Positions 23,808-35,142 of a stretch of DNA of 37,257 nt are shown one piece after another. The notes under the pieces were generated by a model. The model was not told the origin of the DNA and ran no database searches. It saw only the letters and a program-made list of their open reading frames with translations. The stretch spans positions 1-37,257 of the forward strand of contig RCNN01000292.1 of assembly GCA_003667245.1 (NCBI GenBank), read 5' to 3'. Origin of the DNA: Heterostelium multicystogenum (lineage: Eukaryota > Evosea > Eumycetozoa > Acytosteliales > Acytosteliaceae). Each line of letters starts with the position of its first letter. Within the stretch, counting starts at the first letter, position 1. Both the position numbers and the translations under genes were made by a program.

Positions 23808-26800
23808 ATGTCAAAGATTATAGTAATTTTGTTATTTGTATTTGTTTTAAATGCAGTTACTCATTCACTACTAAGTTGTAATTCTAAAAATAGTGGGCAA
23901 GTACAATGGTCTTTTGCTAGAAAATTACCAAACACCGATGCTTATTTATATATTGATGAGAAAATAGATACAGAAGTATAATCGATCACCTTTTAAATAA
24001 ATTCCAATATTAACATATCATTTAGCCTATTTATTATAGTGATATTAAAGATGAATGGCTATCTAGCTATTTAAAACTTATTGAGAGTGCATCCGCAAGT
24101 GGTTTAACATATATCATTTATAATGATATAGCCATTAACTCTAATTCACTAAAAAATGAACCGTTTCTCAATATGAATGTTAAACCTTCCAATCAAAAAG
24201 GATTTGTTATTTTCGATAATCAATTAGGAGGCCAGACTTCCCAATCTATTCATATTATGCACACAATGGATAGTTTTCCAACACCTATTGACCCAATATT
24301 GATCAATAGTGTAAGTTTTGATATGAAATTGCCAAATTCTTCACCAAATGATTGGTTCCCAGTAGATTCTCCAATGTCAAATGATAGTGAAATAAGTTCC
24401 TTTGGTCACCATTATTTTTGTTATGGAGTTTCCTCAAACTTAGTGATCAATATACTAGCTAAAGTTGGAATTAATATTTATCGTACCAACATCAACCTTA
24501 ATAGTATTCCAGCAGTTCTTCAACCTTTATTTACCCAATCTCAATCTTTTTGGAATAGAGAGCGGAAATATTGGAAGTTCATTACTCTATTACATATCTG
24601 GTTCTTTGATAAATAGTAACATATTGTTTAGTAGTATTGATTCTCAATCTTCTTACGTCACAGCTAGTTTGGACTACTTAAGTTTTGTTTCTTCAAATCT
24701 TGGAATCACAACTGAAACTCTTCTTCCAAAATCATATTATGTCAAAAACAAGATTCCTCCACAATCAAGAAAATGGCGTTCATCTCTCGAAATGGGCCAT
24801 ATTTATTCAAATGAATACATGAATAGAATCTGTATAGGAAGTATAAATAACCAAATGACGAATTATTTGAAAGTATGTTTATTATTTATATCATTTAATT
24901 ATACAATTATTAATATAATTTTTAGTCTGAAATGGCCATTTGTTTTTTGAAACAGAGTTATGTGACATTCTTAAAGAAATCCATTTCTAAATTTATTAGT
25001 TTTCCAAGTTCAACAGAGAGTTATAATGAACCATTTGTATTTTCAGGTCGAGTGATGGCTTTTTCTAGAGTTGGAACGTTTCCATCAAGACAAGGCCAAT
25101 ACCTTGTAACACTCCCAGATATTTATTTAAAAAATACTCTGATCCAACTTGATACATATGAATCAATGTCAACTGATCCCAATGGTCTATTATCATATAC
25201 ATACAATAACGGTCCACCATCAATTGTTCTTTGTTCTAGTGATCCTTCTTTTTCTATTCAAATATCAAACACTTTTGTTATTTTACCTACAATAATTGAA
25301 AATTATAATTTAGTTCCTTTTCTTGATCCAACAAATAATCAAGGTAGAACCTTTCAACTCTTATTTATCTATAAAATTACAGAAAGTTTACTTCTAAATG
25401 CGAATCAAATTTTAAATGACATCAAACTTCCAAAGTTGGGAAATTTAATAATTAATTTCAATGAAAATAGTAACAAACTAGTAATCAATAACTTAGTTTG
25501 AAGCACCAATAGATTATAATAATGATAATAGTGAAATATGTCTTGACAATTTCATTAGAACATTCTCATACTACTTTATTAACCAATTAAATAGTAAATA
25601 TAAGTCAACCAAACATCCATTCTTGCCATCATACATTGGACAATCAAGTGTTCCACCTAAAGAGTCGAAATCAACAATTCTATTAAGATCTTTAATCAAC
25701 TCGATTTCTCTATTCCTCAAACAAAGAATATTCCCATCAATTTCAGGAAAAGATCGATATTCAATTGATTCTTGCCAAACTGATTCTTTCAATATTGAAT
25801 ATTATGAAAGTACTCCATTTGATTTAAAGAACAATCAATACTCAGAAGGTTGGATTTCATCATTCTTATTTGATCTCTTCGACGATAATCAAGATGAAAG
25901 GTCAGATATTTATAATTCAATTGATGAATATTCATTCCCATTAAATTCACTCTTCCAAACAATCATTGCTAATCAAAATGCTGGTACTTCAAATGATGAT
26001 CTTTATTCATTTTTAGAACTTCTTGCAACTTTCCAAGATGATCAAAATCAATTCTTTAGTACTATATCAAATTTGATGAATTTCAATAGAATAAATATAT
26101 GTAAACAATGCAAGGCTCCCATTCAGGTAAATATTCTAATAGATATCAAATTTATATTTTGTTACTTACAACATTCTATATCTAGTCTGACACATCATCG
26201 ATCGTATCCTATTTAAAAAACATTTGGTGTTTGCCAGTCTGATATTGATGGAATCAATAGTTTTGATATAATATTAAGATCATGGGCTGCTGATTATAGT
26301 ACAAAAAGCTCTACTCTTAATACAAATCGTGCTATTTGGACATTTTATTTGGATAGTAATATTTATTCGAAAATGTCTTCTTTAATTAGATATCTTGGTG
26401 AAAATTATAAATACGACTGTGATTTTAACCCAGATCCCTCATATCCAATCTCACCTCAAACTGTTTCAAAAGTTACCTTAGAATTAAAGAATTTAATTCA
26501 ATTTGCACCAAGTAGATCAAACTTTGAATTCCTAGAGTCATACTACTATCCTTCAACTGATCCCTTGGAAAAGATACTTGTCATTTCAACATATAAAAGC
26601 GAAATTTGTTCATTTGATTTTGTGGATAGTCAATTTGTAAACAATGGATTATTACCAACTTTATGTCCAACACAACCAGCAATTTCAAAAATTGTAGGTC
26701 TAAATGGTCCAACATCATCTGTTAATCTTGTGACAATCTATGGTGAAGATCTAACACAAATCGAAATCAATTTTGATCCACAATCTTCCCTACTCTCTTC

Positions 26801-29800
26801 TTCTAATACTTCATTACTCCGAAGTAATTTACCGATTACAGTTGGAGATGGATATATTATTTTTAGTGTTCATCAAGGTACAGGTACACTCCCAATAACT
26901 GTGACAAACAACAAACTTGGTAATCCATTTTCACCTCCATTAATATATCGTTTCAAATTCGACCCTCCAATTCTTGATTCTATGTCCATCGACTCTGACC
27001 AAAGTGGTAAAACTAAAATACAAATTAAGTCTTCAACCATCGTTACAATCAAAGGAAAAAATTTCTTTGGTGCAAACAACGATTTAGAATCAGTTGAAAT
27101 TAATGTTAACCAAGAAGTTTTTAAACCAAATCAACTTTTTAGAGAGAATGATTTTGATTTAATCATTTTCACCGCAAAAGGGGTTGGTGCATACCAAGAA
27201 GTTGTAGTCAAAGTTAAGGATCAAAGTTCAAGGAATAGTATGGATGGAAACAATCAATTATTTATAGATTTTGAAAAACCAGTTGTTACTTCAATTACCC
27301 CAATTACTCATGGTCCTGTTGATGGTGGAAATGAAATTACTATATATGGTGAAAAACTTTGGTGAATCAAATGATTATATCATTTTTGCCTTTATAGGAG
27401 AAGTCTCATTCAGTGAACTTCAATGGATATCGTCTACAATTCTTATTGGAAAAGTACCTGGCAATGTTGGTTCAGATAGACCTGTCAATGTAATGGTTGG
27501 ATATCAACTTTCGGACAGTTCTGTTACCTATTCCTACGATCCACCCAATCTATATGAAATTATTTATGATGATATGAAAACCAATAATGTAGGAATATTC
27601 TATATCACAGGTTTTAATCTAGGAACTAAACTAAGTAACTATTGCCCAGATGTTTTTCTTTTTGGTGACACTGATTATCCACTTGAATGTGAATCTGCAA
27701 GCAATACCTTTTCCATGGGAATGGAAGCAATTGAATTCGTTGATGGATCTTTCAATCCTTATCTAAAAATGGATAGTTACAAGTCAACTATTGATTTTGA
27801 TATTATACTCTGTGAACTAAATCCTGGAATTTCTGGAAATATCCAATTTACTGTAAATGTATTCAATCAAGTAGTGTCATCTAGTTCCATGAATCAATAT
27901 GAAAGAACCATACTTAAATACAATGCTCCAACTTTAACCTCAATTGCTGAAAATTGGGATGATGTCACTGGTGGAAAAATTGTAACTCTCAGAGGTAAAG
28001 ATTTTCCTCCAAATGAAATCGAAGGTGATTCATTCGATGGTGGACATGAAATGAGTAATATTAAGATTGGTCAATATTATGGATGTGAACCAGTAGATTG
28101 GAAAGATTCAACTCAGGTATCATGTATTGTCTCCCCAGGTATTGGTGCTAATCACAAAGTAAAATTAACTGTTGGAAATCAAGTTCAAAAAATTATGGGG
28201 AAGTTCTTTTCTCTTACACTTCTCCTACAATCAATCAACAAAATTTACTCTATCCAGTCATTGGTTCAATCAAACAAGAAATTCATGGGTCTAACTTTAT
28301 TCCAAAATCTATTGTCTTATCACAAGCCAATAATCCTGATTTTTGGTTGACAAGTTATGTCAAAGTGAATCAAATCCTTGTAAAAACACTATGGTTTGAT
28401 AGTAACCTTATCTATGTAGACATTCCACCAGGAATTGGAAAAAACCAATTGATAGATATCACTGTGGATTTTCAATTGGCGTCTGTTACATTCAATTACC
28501 AAGCACCTACATTGGCTATAAATCCAATTAGAATTCCTACTAAAGGTATATCAAGACAAATCATCAAAGGAAACAATTTCATTCCTTCGCAGCTGGCACC
28601 AGGAGCCAACCAAAACCAAGATCCAACTTTCAAAAATCAAAACTATGTTCAAATTGATGGAGAAAAAGTAAATGTTGAATGGTATGATGACACAACCCTC
28701 TTTATCAATGTTAAACCTGGAACAGGTGCAAGTCATTCTCTCTCAGTATCTGTTGGAGACCAAAAAGTTTCGATATCCAATCTTCTAAAATACCTTCCTC
28801 CAACTCTGGTTGATATCACACCAAATGAAGGAAGTATGTTTGAATCAACAATAGTTACTATCACTGGAACCAATTTTGGACCTGGTCAATTGCCAAATCA
28901 AATCCCAATATCCATGGTTGGTGATACTACGGCAACTTTTATTGAGCTAATTGACGATTCCACTGTCGTCTTTAAAATTCTACCAAGCAATGTCTATGAT
29001 GAGTATAAAGTTTCCCTCTCAGTGGATGGTCAAGTTTCAGATAATAGATTATCTTTTCTATTCACAAGGCCAAATGGAGCAACCTCAAGTGGAGGATCTA
29101 CAAGTGGATCTTCAAGTGGAGAAATAATTACAAAAGTAGTTGTGGCGACTGTGATAACGGGAGTGATTACTGCAGGAGGATACTATATCTCTTCTCAAGG
29201 AGGAATTCTACAGGCCGTTCTTTCGAGTGTTAGAGTCGCCTCCAATATTGTATTAAGAAATGGAAGAGTTGTAACAAGGAATCTCTTTGAAATAATGCCA
29301 ATTTAGTGAAAAAGGTTAAAGTTTCAAGATCTATTCCTCAATTAGAAATGCTATCAAGTGATCCCGCTATCGAAGTTGTTGGAACCCGTTTCCTGCGAGG
29401 GACTACAATATACAAAACTATATAGAATTTGAATGTATCGTAGAACTCGCTGCTCATATTTTAGTCGATGACACAATGACCGAATTTATTGGAAATGCAA
29501 CTTTATATACATATGATATGACACCTTATAATCCAGATTCAACTTCTGGAACAACTGATGGTGGATCATTAACAACTACTACTACGGATGTGAGCCCAAC
29601 AACTGGTACGACCGACGCTACCCTAACAACAAGTACAACTGACAGTACACATACTACAACCTTGACAACTACAGCAGGATCATCGACGACTGATACAACC
29701 AATTCATTGACAACCTCTACCAGTAACTCTGGAGATGATAGCCCAACAACATCAACAACATCAACATCATCAACAACACCATTAACAACATCATCAACAA

Positions 29801-29916
29801 CAGAAACCTCCTCTACACAAAGCACCGAAAGCTCAACTACAACAACATCTTTAAAAAAAAAAAAAGAATGTATTATAATTATTAATAATACTTATTATAA
29901 TTATTTATTCTTATAA
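23808..29916 (+). CDS. DNase II-like (catalytic His lost) IPT/TIG membrane protein
   Basis: The ATG at 23808 starts a signal peptide (MSKIIVILLFVFVLNAVTHS) and a DNase II-like domain: GQVQWSFARKLPNTDAYLYID, KGFVIFDNQLGG, HHYFCYGVSSNL, ICIGSINNQM. The family HxK motifs are NQK (24191-24199) and SRKW (from 24765), so both histidines are absent and both lysines kept. Next comes the module EGWISSFLFDLFDD shared with the minus-strand paralogue, then about eight IPT/TIG repeats (LVTIYGEDL, STIVTIKGKNFFG, EITIYGEKL, IVTLRGKDFPP, IVTITGTNFGPG and others), a hydrophobic segment VVVATVITGVITAGGYYI (29133-29190) and a Thr/Ser-rich tract. Introns: 23976-24039 (one base out of phase, probably another indel), 24873-24925 and 26127-26185. 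Frameshifts lie near 24550, 25500, 26215, 27360, 28205, 28345, 29300 and 29410. The C-terminus is uncertain because of a 13-A run at 29853-29865. Confidence 0.75.
29540..29850 (+). repeat. Thr/Ser-rich low-complexity tract
   Basis: ACA/ACT and TCA codons encode a long Thr/Ser stretch with STTTS- and TDTTN-like units, as in O-glycosylated stalks. It follows the membrane segment, so either the tract is cytosolic or the hydrophobic stretch at 29133-29190 is not a membrane anchor. Confidence 0.75.
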
Positions 29917-30219
29917 GATAAAAGTAAATAATTTATTTGTTTTGTTTTATTGTTAATAACTGTTGTTTTTTTCAACAAAGAAGTGGGTGTGTGTTGAGCT
30001 AAATTGGTTGAATCGACAAACAACTATGACTTCCAAATTTAGATAATTTTTAATTGATAGATAACTTCAAAAAGAATAATTCATTTTCCTAGTTTTTATG
30101 TTTTGGTTTAAAATTTGACAATAACATAACATATGATCCTATTATAACTAATAAATTGAGAATATTATTTATTTATTTATGTATAGAAAAGAAACAACAA
30201 GCAAAGAATAAACTTAGCA
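29917..30219. other. Spacer between the TIG and CRT10-like genes
   Basis: AT-rich sequence with no coding signal. It should hold the 3' end of the TIG transcript and the promoter of the next gene. Confidence 0.5.
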
Positions 30220-32114
30220 ATGATGACATCCTTTAATTCTGATGAAAGTAATAGTGTAACTTATGTTTAGAAATGAAACTTCAATACGATTTCAAAATCT
30301 AATAATACTCCCTTGGGTATGTTTGTTAACCTTATTTTTAATCATTACATGCACCTTATTCATTCATTTATTATTGATAGAAATTAAATCTATTGGCTGT
30401 AAGCAATAAGGAAAAGAAAATATTTATAGCTGGTAGGTACTGTGACATTACTTTAAATAAAGATGGCATGGCATAGGTGATATCCATGCCTGGCTAATAA
30501 GTCTATTGAATTCAAGAATCGCACAATATAGGTGTATATGATCTTGATAACCCTGCAACTTTATTACAAACTATTCATCTTCATAATAATAATGTAAGAG
30601 AATACAGAGATAGAAATGAAAATACGAATCATACTAAGACTGTATACACATAGGCAACTATAAATCAAATAAAGATCGGAACAACTGGTGATCAAGAAAT
30701 ATTGGTAACAGTCGACGAAATGATGGATATATAAGAGTGTTGTTTGTAAACGATTTAGATAGACCACTTTACGATTTTAGTAGGTACTCGAATAGGAAAT
30801 GCTTCTGTACATCGTTACTAACTTGAAGACTCTTAGCAATTCATCATCAACATGGGGCATTTCGATTTGTCCAACCAAGCCGATGATTGCTGTCAGTTCA
30901 AATAATTACAAGATAACAGTATGGGATCTATCACGTGGCGAAGATGCTCATTACTATAGAAGAACACTACAGGGACATCGTCACAACATTCCATGTGTAG
31001 ACTTCAGTAGTTGTGGAAACTACTTGGTATCGATCTCCATAGATAAACACTGTCGAAATATGGGATATAAACAGTCAACAGACCATAACAATGCTAAAAC
31101 TACCTCAGTGGGGATGGGGATGTCGTTGGATTGAACTTGATAGTTTGGAGACAGATAATAGATATGCTCTGACCGAAGAAGAGAAACACTCATTTAACTC
31201 TGAACATTGGAGAGGAATGTCATCGGAAGCTGAACAAGAAGAAGTACAGGCTGCAGCAAATGAACAGCAACCAAATACCCCATTGCCACCTGAAAACGAT
31301 AACGAACCAGTAAACAACATTGAAGATAATGATGAACCACAATTACAAGCAGAAAATGGAAATAATGATGAAGTTCAGGAACAAGATCAAGATATGGAAG
31401 ACGAAACAGAAGATAATGAAGAGGAAGAAGGAAATGAAAACGAAATGGACCCAGATGATTTAGATATACAATATATTTTGAACAAACACCGGAAATTGAA
31501 TGGAAGAAGTCATGGCACAAAACGAACAAGTACGATTTAAATTGATAAACTCATCCGTTGACAATAAGAATAAGAGGACACCAAGTCATTTGGTATTCTC
31601 TTGCTTCCACAATCTATATTTTGCTAGTTCAGCTTTGGAAGAAGCAATCACTATAACCAACCCATCTCCAACAATGTTCCCTATTGCTCAATCTCAAATC
31701 GAAAGAGTATCTATGCTTGAGGTTGTACCTGAACTCTCACTATGTATCGCAGCTTCCCAAGGTCCAGCCAGACAAATATCACTGTTCAAATTAGGAAAAT
31801 CGATCGAGCATCAACTAAATTAATGAATATGAAGAAAAGCAACAATAATAACGATGAACAAAGCCAAGATGAGGATAATGACTGCAAAGAAATGAGAATA
31901 GGATATACTATGGAATTTGAACAGATCATAGCAACTGAGCATGGTCCCGTCTATTATAGTTGGTATGATATAGTAAAGAATTATTCCAGCAATCCTTCTC
32001 TTTTTAGTGTCTCACTCTATGTTTTATATATTAATGGTATATTTTGTCCGATATACAATTCAAGAAAAAGATAGGAGCGCGTCATCATTTGACATTACCA
32101 ATTGCTATATATAA
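30220..32114 (+). CDS. WD40 protein of the CRT10 type
   Basis: Resembles the fungal CRT10 family, WD-repeat proteins linked in yeast to control of ribonucleotide reductase genes. ATGs at 30220 and 30223 open the frame. Family-like stretches are PWKLNLLAVSNKEKKIFIA, HNIGVYDLDNPATLLQ, INQIKIGTTGDQEILVTVDE, GYIRVLFVNDLDRPLYDFS, STWGISICPTKPMIAVSSNN, GHRHNIPCVDFSSCGNYLVS, LKLPQWGWGCRWI and the C-terminal SMLEVVPELSLCIAASQG. A very acidic insert lies at 31230-31470. GT-AG introns at 30317-30380, 30433-30516 and 30784-30836 join the frame precisely. Frameshifts occur near 30280, 30718, 31058, 31500, 31795 and 32035, and one in-frame TAG near 30650 remains unexplained. The WD40/CRT10 assignment rests on pattern recognition; a nuclear regulatory role in this organism is inference. 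Confidence 0.68.
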
Positions 32115-32344
32115 TAAACTAAAAAACTATCTGAATAATTAAAATCTAAAGCATGCTAGTTTGCTTTATTACAAGCACTTTTGTTATTGTTTATACATGT
32201 ATTATATTGATAATTTAGCATTGTATTGTATACATTAATGTTTGTGTTGTTGATTTTATGGCTATTTATGTTGTCGGTTTAAAACAAAAACATTTATATT
32301 ATAGGTTGTAGGTAGGAGGCTATCTTCATTAAAGGTTGATTGAT
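32115..32344. other. Convergent 3' spacer
   Basis: Short AT-rich gap between the CRT10-like gene and the convergent CSN9-like gene. Nothing is encoded. Confidence 0.5.
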
Positions 32345-32629
32345 TTAGCTATTTTCAGTCAAGTCATCTTCATCAATATCATCATCGAATGCTATAATAA
32401 GAATATATAATTAGTTAATAAACTTTAAACTCTATAAAAACTACAATCATATTCATCTAATAGCGATAGATAGTAAAGGATACAAACAGTTGAAAAAATC
32501 TTGATGTACAATCTGTTTAGTATTATCATTTAATGGATCTAAAGAAAGTGAATCTTCATCGAATTCATCGAATATTTGATCATCAATCTCCATTTTACCC
32601 ATTTGATTATATTTGAATACGTGACTCAT
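32345..32629 (-). CDS. csn9: COP9 signalosome subunit 9-like micropeptide
   Basis: A two-exon gene for about 62 residues. Exon 1 starts at the ATG at 32629-32627 (MSHVFKYNQMGKMEIDDQIF) and ends with KQIVHQDFFN. A GT-AG intron at 32392-32487, with the less usual 5' site GTTTGT, splits the serine codon. Exon 2 gives FDDDIDEDDLTENS and stops at 32345. CSN9 (MYEOV2) of animals has the same plan: about 57 residues, an Asp/Glu-rich body, a KxVHxDFFNxF motif and an acidic tail. The match of HQDFFNSFDDDIDEDD to that C-terminus is the main evidence. CSN9 binds the deneddylating COP9 complex near CSN3, CSN5 and CSN6 and tunes its activity. The gene is intact here. An in-frame stop upstream of the ATG supports the start. 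Confidence 0.75.
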
Positions 32630-33523
32630 CTTGTATATCTATCTATCTTATCTATTACTATATTAATCCTCAATTTAAAAAAAAAAAAGTATTATAAAAA
32701 TTGTAATTAAAAGCTCATTTTTTTTAAAAAAAAATCAGAAAATTTTAAAACACTCTTACCTATTGGCACAAAAATTGGTTGAGCTGGATTTGTAAATTTA
32801 GCAGAGACTACCAAATTTGGTTTCACTGAATTTACCAGGAAGAGATTCACTCAATGATACAAATATTGTAAATACTTAAATGTAATTCAGAACATTAGAT
32901 TATATTCACATCATCTCAGTTGCCAAACTTAGCCACTCAAGTACTTAACAAAACTTTCACTCAGCAATAGCAAGATTTCAGATGATAGTATTGAATTTAA
33001 TTACTAGTATGTAGCCAAACATATGTCTTGAGATAATCATTATAATTATCCTACATTGTTTACGTAACACCTCAAAACATTCAACCGACGTATGAAATTC
33101 AACCTAAATGTTCAATGTTAGAAAACCTGTAACCATCCAAATTGAATCAGACGAAGACGATGTCAACCAAGATGAAAATGATGAAGGCATCTGGACTAAT
33201 ATCCCTTAACCTTCAACTAAACACCAGCCTATCGATCAAAACTCGTTGACAATTCAATCGATCGATTGATCTGACATCTAAAATTTTCATCTCAAAATTA
33301 AATAAATTACAACCTTTCATAAAATTGAACGCTTCAAAGTCTCAATTTGTTTATTGACACATGTCAATGCAATTGATGACAAATGTCATAGACATTTATT
33401 TATTTCTAAAAAGAATAGTGTTTTAAACAGTTGTTTGAAGGTAGTTTTTTCAATAATAATTAAGGTCTGAAGCACAAACATTTCATAATTTATTCTAATA
33501 AATACAAGTAAATATATATTTTA
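32630..33523. other. AT-rich region with a possible 5' UTR exon and a short acidic ORF
   Basis: Immediately upstream of csn9, on the minus strand, a GT at 32759 and an AG at 32652 could bound a 108-bp intron in its 5' leader. On the plus strand, 33108-33209 encodes a 33-residue acidic peptide (MFNVRKPVTIQIESDEDD and on) with no recognisable family, possibly an exon of a small gene. The remainder shows no coding signal. Confidence 0.35.
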
Positions 33524-34168
33524 ATGTATACAATTAATATTCACTACCAGCAAATTATATCTACTTTTGATAACATACCAGTGGTACTCGTTATAATCAA
33601 CTCCGTAATCGTATTATACAGGAACTCCTCCCAACATCATCTTGCAAACTCTGTCATTGAGTTTTCGTCCAGGCCCCTGAAGTTGATGACATACATCCTC
33701 CTCTCGATCCAATACAATTATCGCTAATAGTGATCCGAATATTTATAAGAGAACCACCTGGTAAGTAATGTAATAGTGGAGATTATATAAATCATGTTAA
33801 TTCTAAACTAATAAACATTTAGTGAGAGTATTTTGGAGGGATAGTGATTTACAGCCTGCAAAAGAATTCGACAAGGAGTTTCTTGGGAAATCATTGCAAG
33901 GGTTTGAACCTTGTTAGAGAAATTTTAAGAATAAAAAATAATCTACATGGAGAAACTGTTATATCTCCATATGAATCAGGAGATTACACACTAGTAGATT
34001 TCAAGAAAGAAGTAAGATCTATAACATTATTAGATATATTTTTCAAGTATTAATTTTTTATTTAACAGTCATTTTTTAGCCTAAAATGGATTATGAGAGT
34101 ACTTCTACGTTTCAGTCCAATGGACATCGGCTTTGGCAATTGCTGCTTTAGTTCTGTCAATTGTTTAA
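33524..34168 (+). CDS. Unidentified multi-exon gene with hydrophobic C-terminus
   Basis: I do not recognise the family. Three segments join through in-phase GT-AG introns at 33761-33822 and 34012-34079. They read QLRNRIIQELLPTSSCKLC, APEVDDIHPPLDPIQLSLIV, then VRVFWRDSDLQPAKEFDKEF, LVREILRIKNNLHGETVISP and ESGDYTLVDFKKE, then PKMDYESTSTFQ. The end WTSALAIAALVLSIV is a hydrophobic stretch just before the stop, like a tail anchor. Frameshifts near 33590, 33660, 33908 and 34120 are needed, as in the neighbouring genes. The ATG at 33524 is only the first available start and may be wrong. Codon use and the clean splice joins make a real gene likely; its function is open. Confidence 0.42.
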
Positions 34169-34263
34169 AAATAAATATTACTTTTTTTTTTTATCATAAA
34201 AAGTTTTTAATTTAATTATTTTTACATCAAAGTTATCATTATAATTTAAATTTATCGAAATAG

Positions 34264-34588
34264 GTATAATATCAGTCCGGAGAAACACTTTAAAAGCATC
34301 TAAAGTAGAGATGGATGATATATCAGCCATAATAGATACAATAAATTATCAGATGCCTTCAGATTCGTAGTTGAATCTTTTGAGAAACTCACAGATTACC
34401 TCAATAAGGTGTATGAATCAATGATAGAGGATGTTCCATTGCTCGATAGCAAACCTTCTATCTTTGCATCTAAATGGACTATAGCATCACCGAAATGCTA
34501 TGTCTACAACCACTGCTCTATACATAGTCACCCCAAGTTAGCCACATCCAATTGGGCTACAGAGTTGACTATCTCAAACAAAAACTGA
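34264..34588 (+). CDS. Coding-like fragment of unknown family
   Basis: After one frameshift near 34360 this stretch reads as a helical, protein-like sequence: LKASKVEMDDISAIIDTIN, then LSDAFRFVVESFEKLTDYL, then NKVYESMIEDVPLLDSKPS and IFASKWTIASPKCYVYN, stopping at about 34588. No start codon or clear splice border could be set, and I recognise no domain. It may be a broken gene, a 3' exon of the preceding gene, or a relic. Confidence 0.28.
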
Positions 34589-35142
34589 TTTTTACAAATA
34601 GAGAATTCTCATGAGGTCTCTGAAATGAAGTGATAGATTTATTTGATCAATATTGAAATGCTAACTATTACTAATATATATTTAAGACCATTGTGATGTC
34701 TTTTGTATGTAAAAATGTGAGCGACTTCACCTAATCCGAACTGTAAACCAAAGCCTAATATATATGTATCGCTTTTTTCAAAGTGTTAGAATGACTCACA
34801 TTAACCAAAAAACACCAAACAACCAACCAATGAGAAGTTTTATTAAAGATTATGATTGCCTTTTATTTAAGGAAACTATCATCATTTCAACACCAAAAAC
34901 TCAGTTGAATGATTATATATTCAATTTATCACATCACTTTTCATTTATTCCTTGTGAAAGATGACAGATTCTAATGTCAAATGTTAACTTTATTGATTGA
35001 AATGGTTCAGAAGCTTAGTATAAATAAGATGGATTCAATGGTTTTATTAATTCATTACAAATTAAATATATATATATAATATAATATTATTATAGACAAA
35101 GAAATAATATTTATTAAAAATTAATATTTCAAATCATTCAAT
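34589..35142. other. AT-rich spacer
   Basis: No convincing gene. A 66-codon open stretch from 34764 has no family features. The last 100 bases, with TATATATATAATATAA-like sequence at about 35070, look like a dictyostelid core promoter for the gene that follows. Confidence 0.45.

Noticed and set aside
29526..29825. Minus-strand Val-rich frame
   Set aside because: Reverse reading of the Thr/Ser-rich tract of the plus-strand gene.
15360..29916. Retrotransposon or virus origin for the large repeat-rich proteins
   Set aside because: No reverse transcriptase, integrase, terminal repeats or capsid motifs. Introns and signal peptides point to cellular genes.
31105..31529. Minus-strand frames over the CRT10-like gene
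   Set aside because: Antisense of the acidic insert, with no independent support.
33108..33209. 33-residue acidic open frame
   Set aside because: Too short and without a family. Kept only as a note in the spacer description.
34764..34964. Open frame of 66 codons in the spacer
   Set aside because: No domain, no splice or promoter context, and composition typical of AT-rich spacer.
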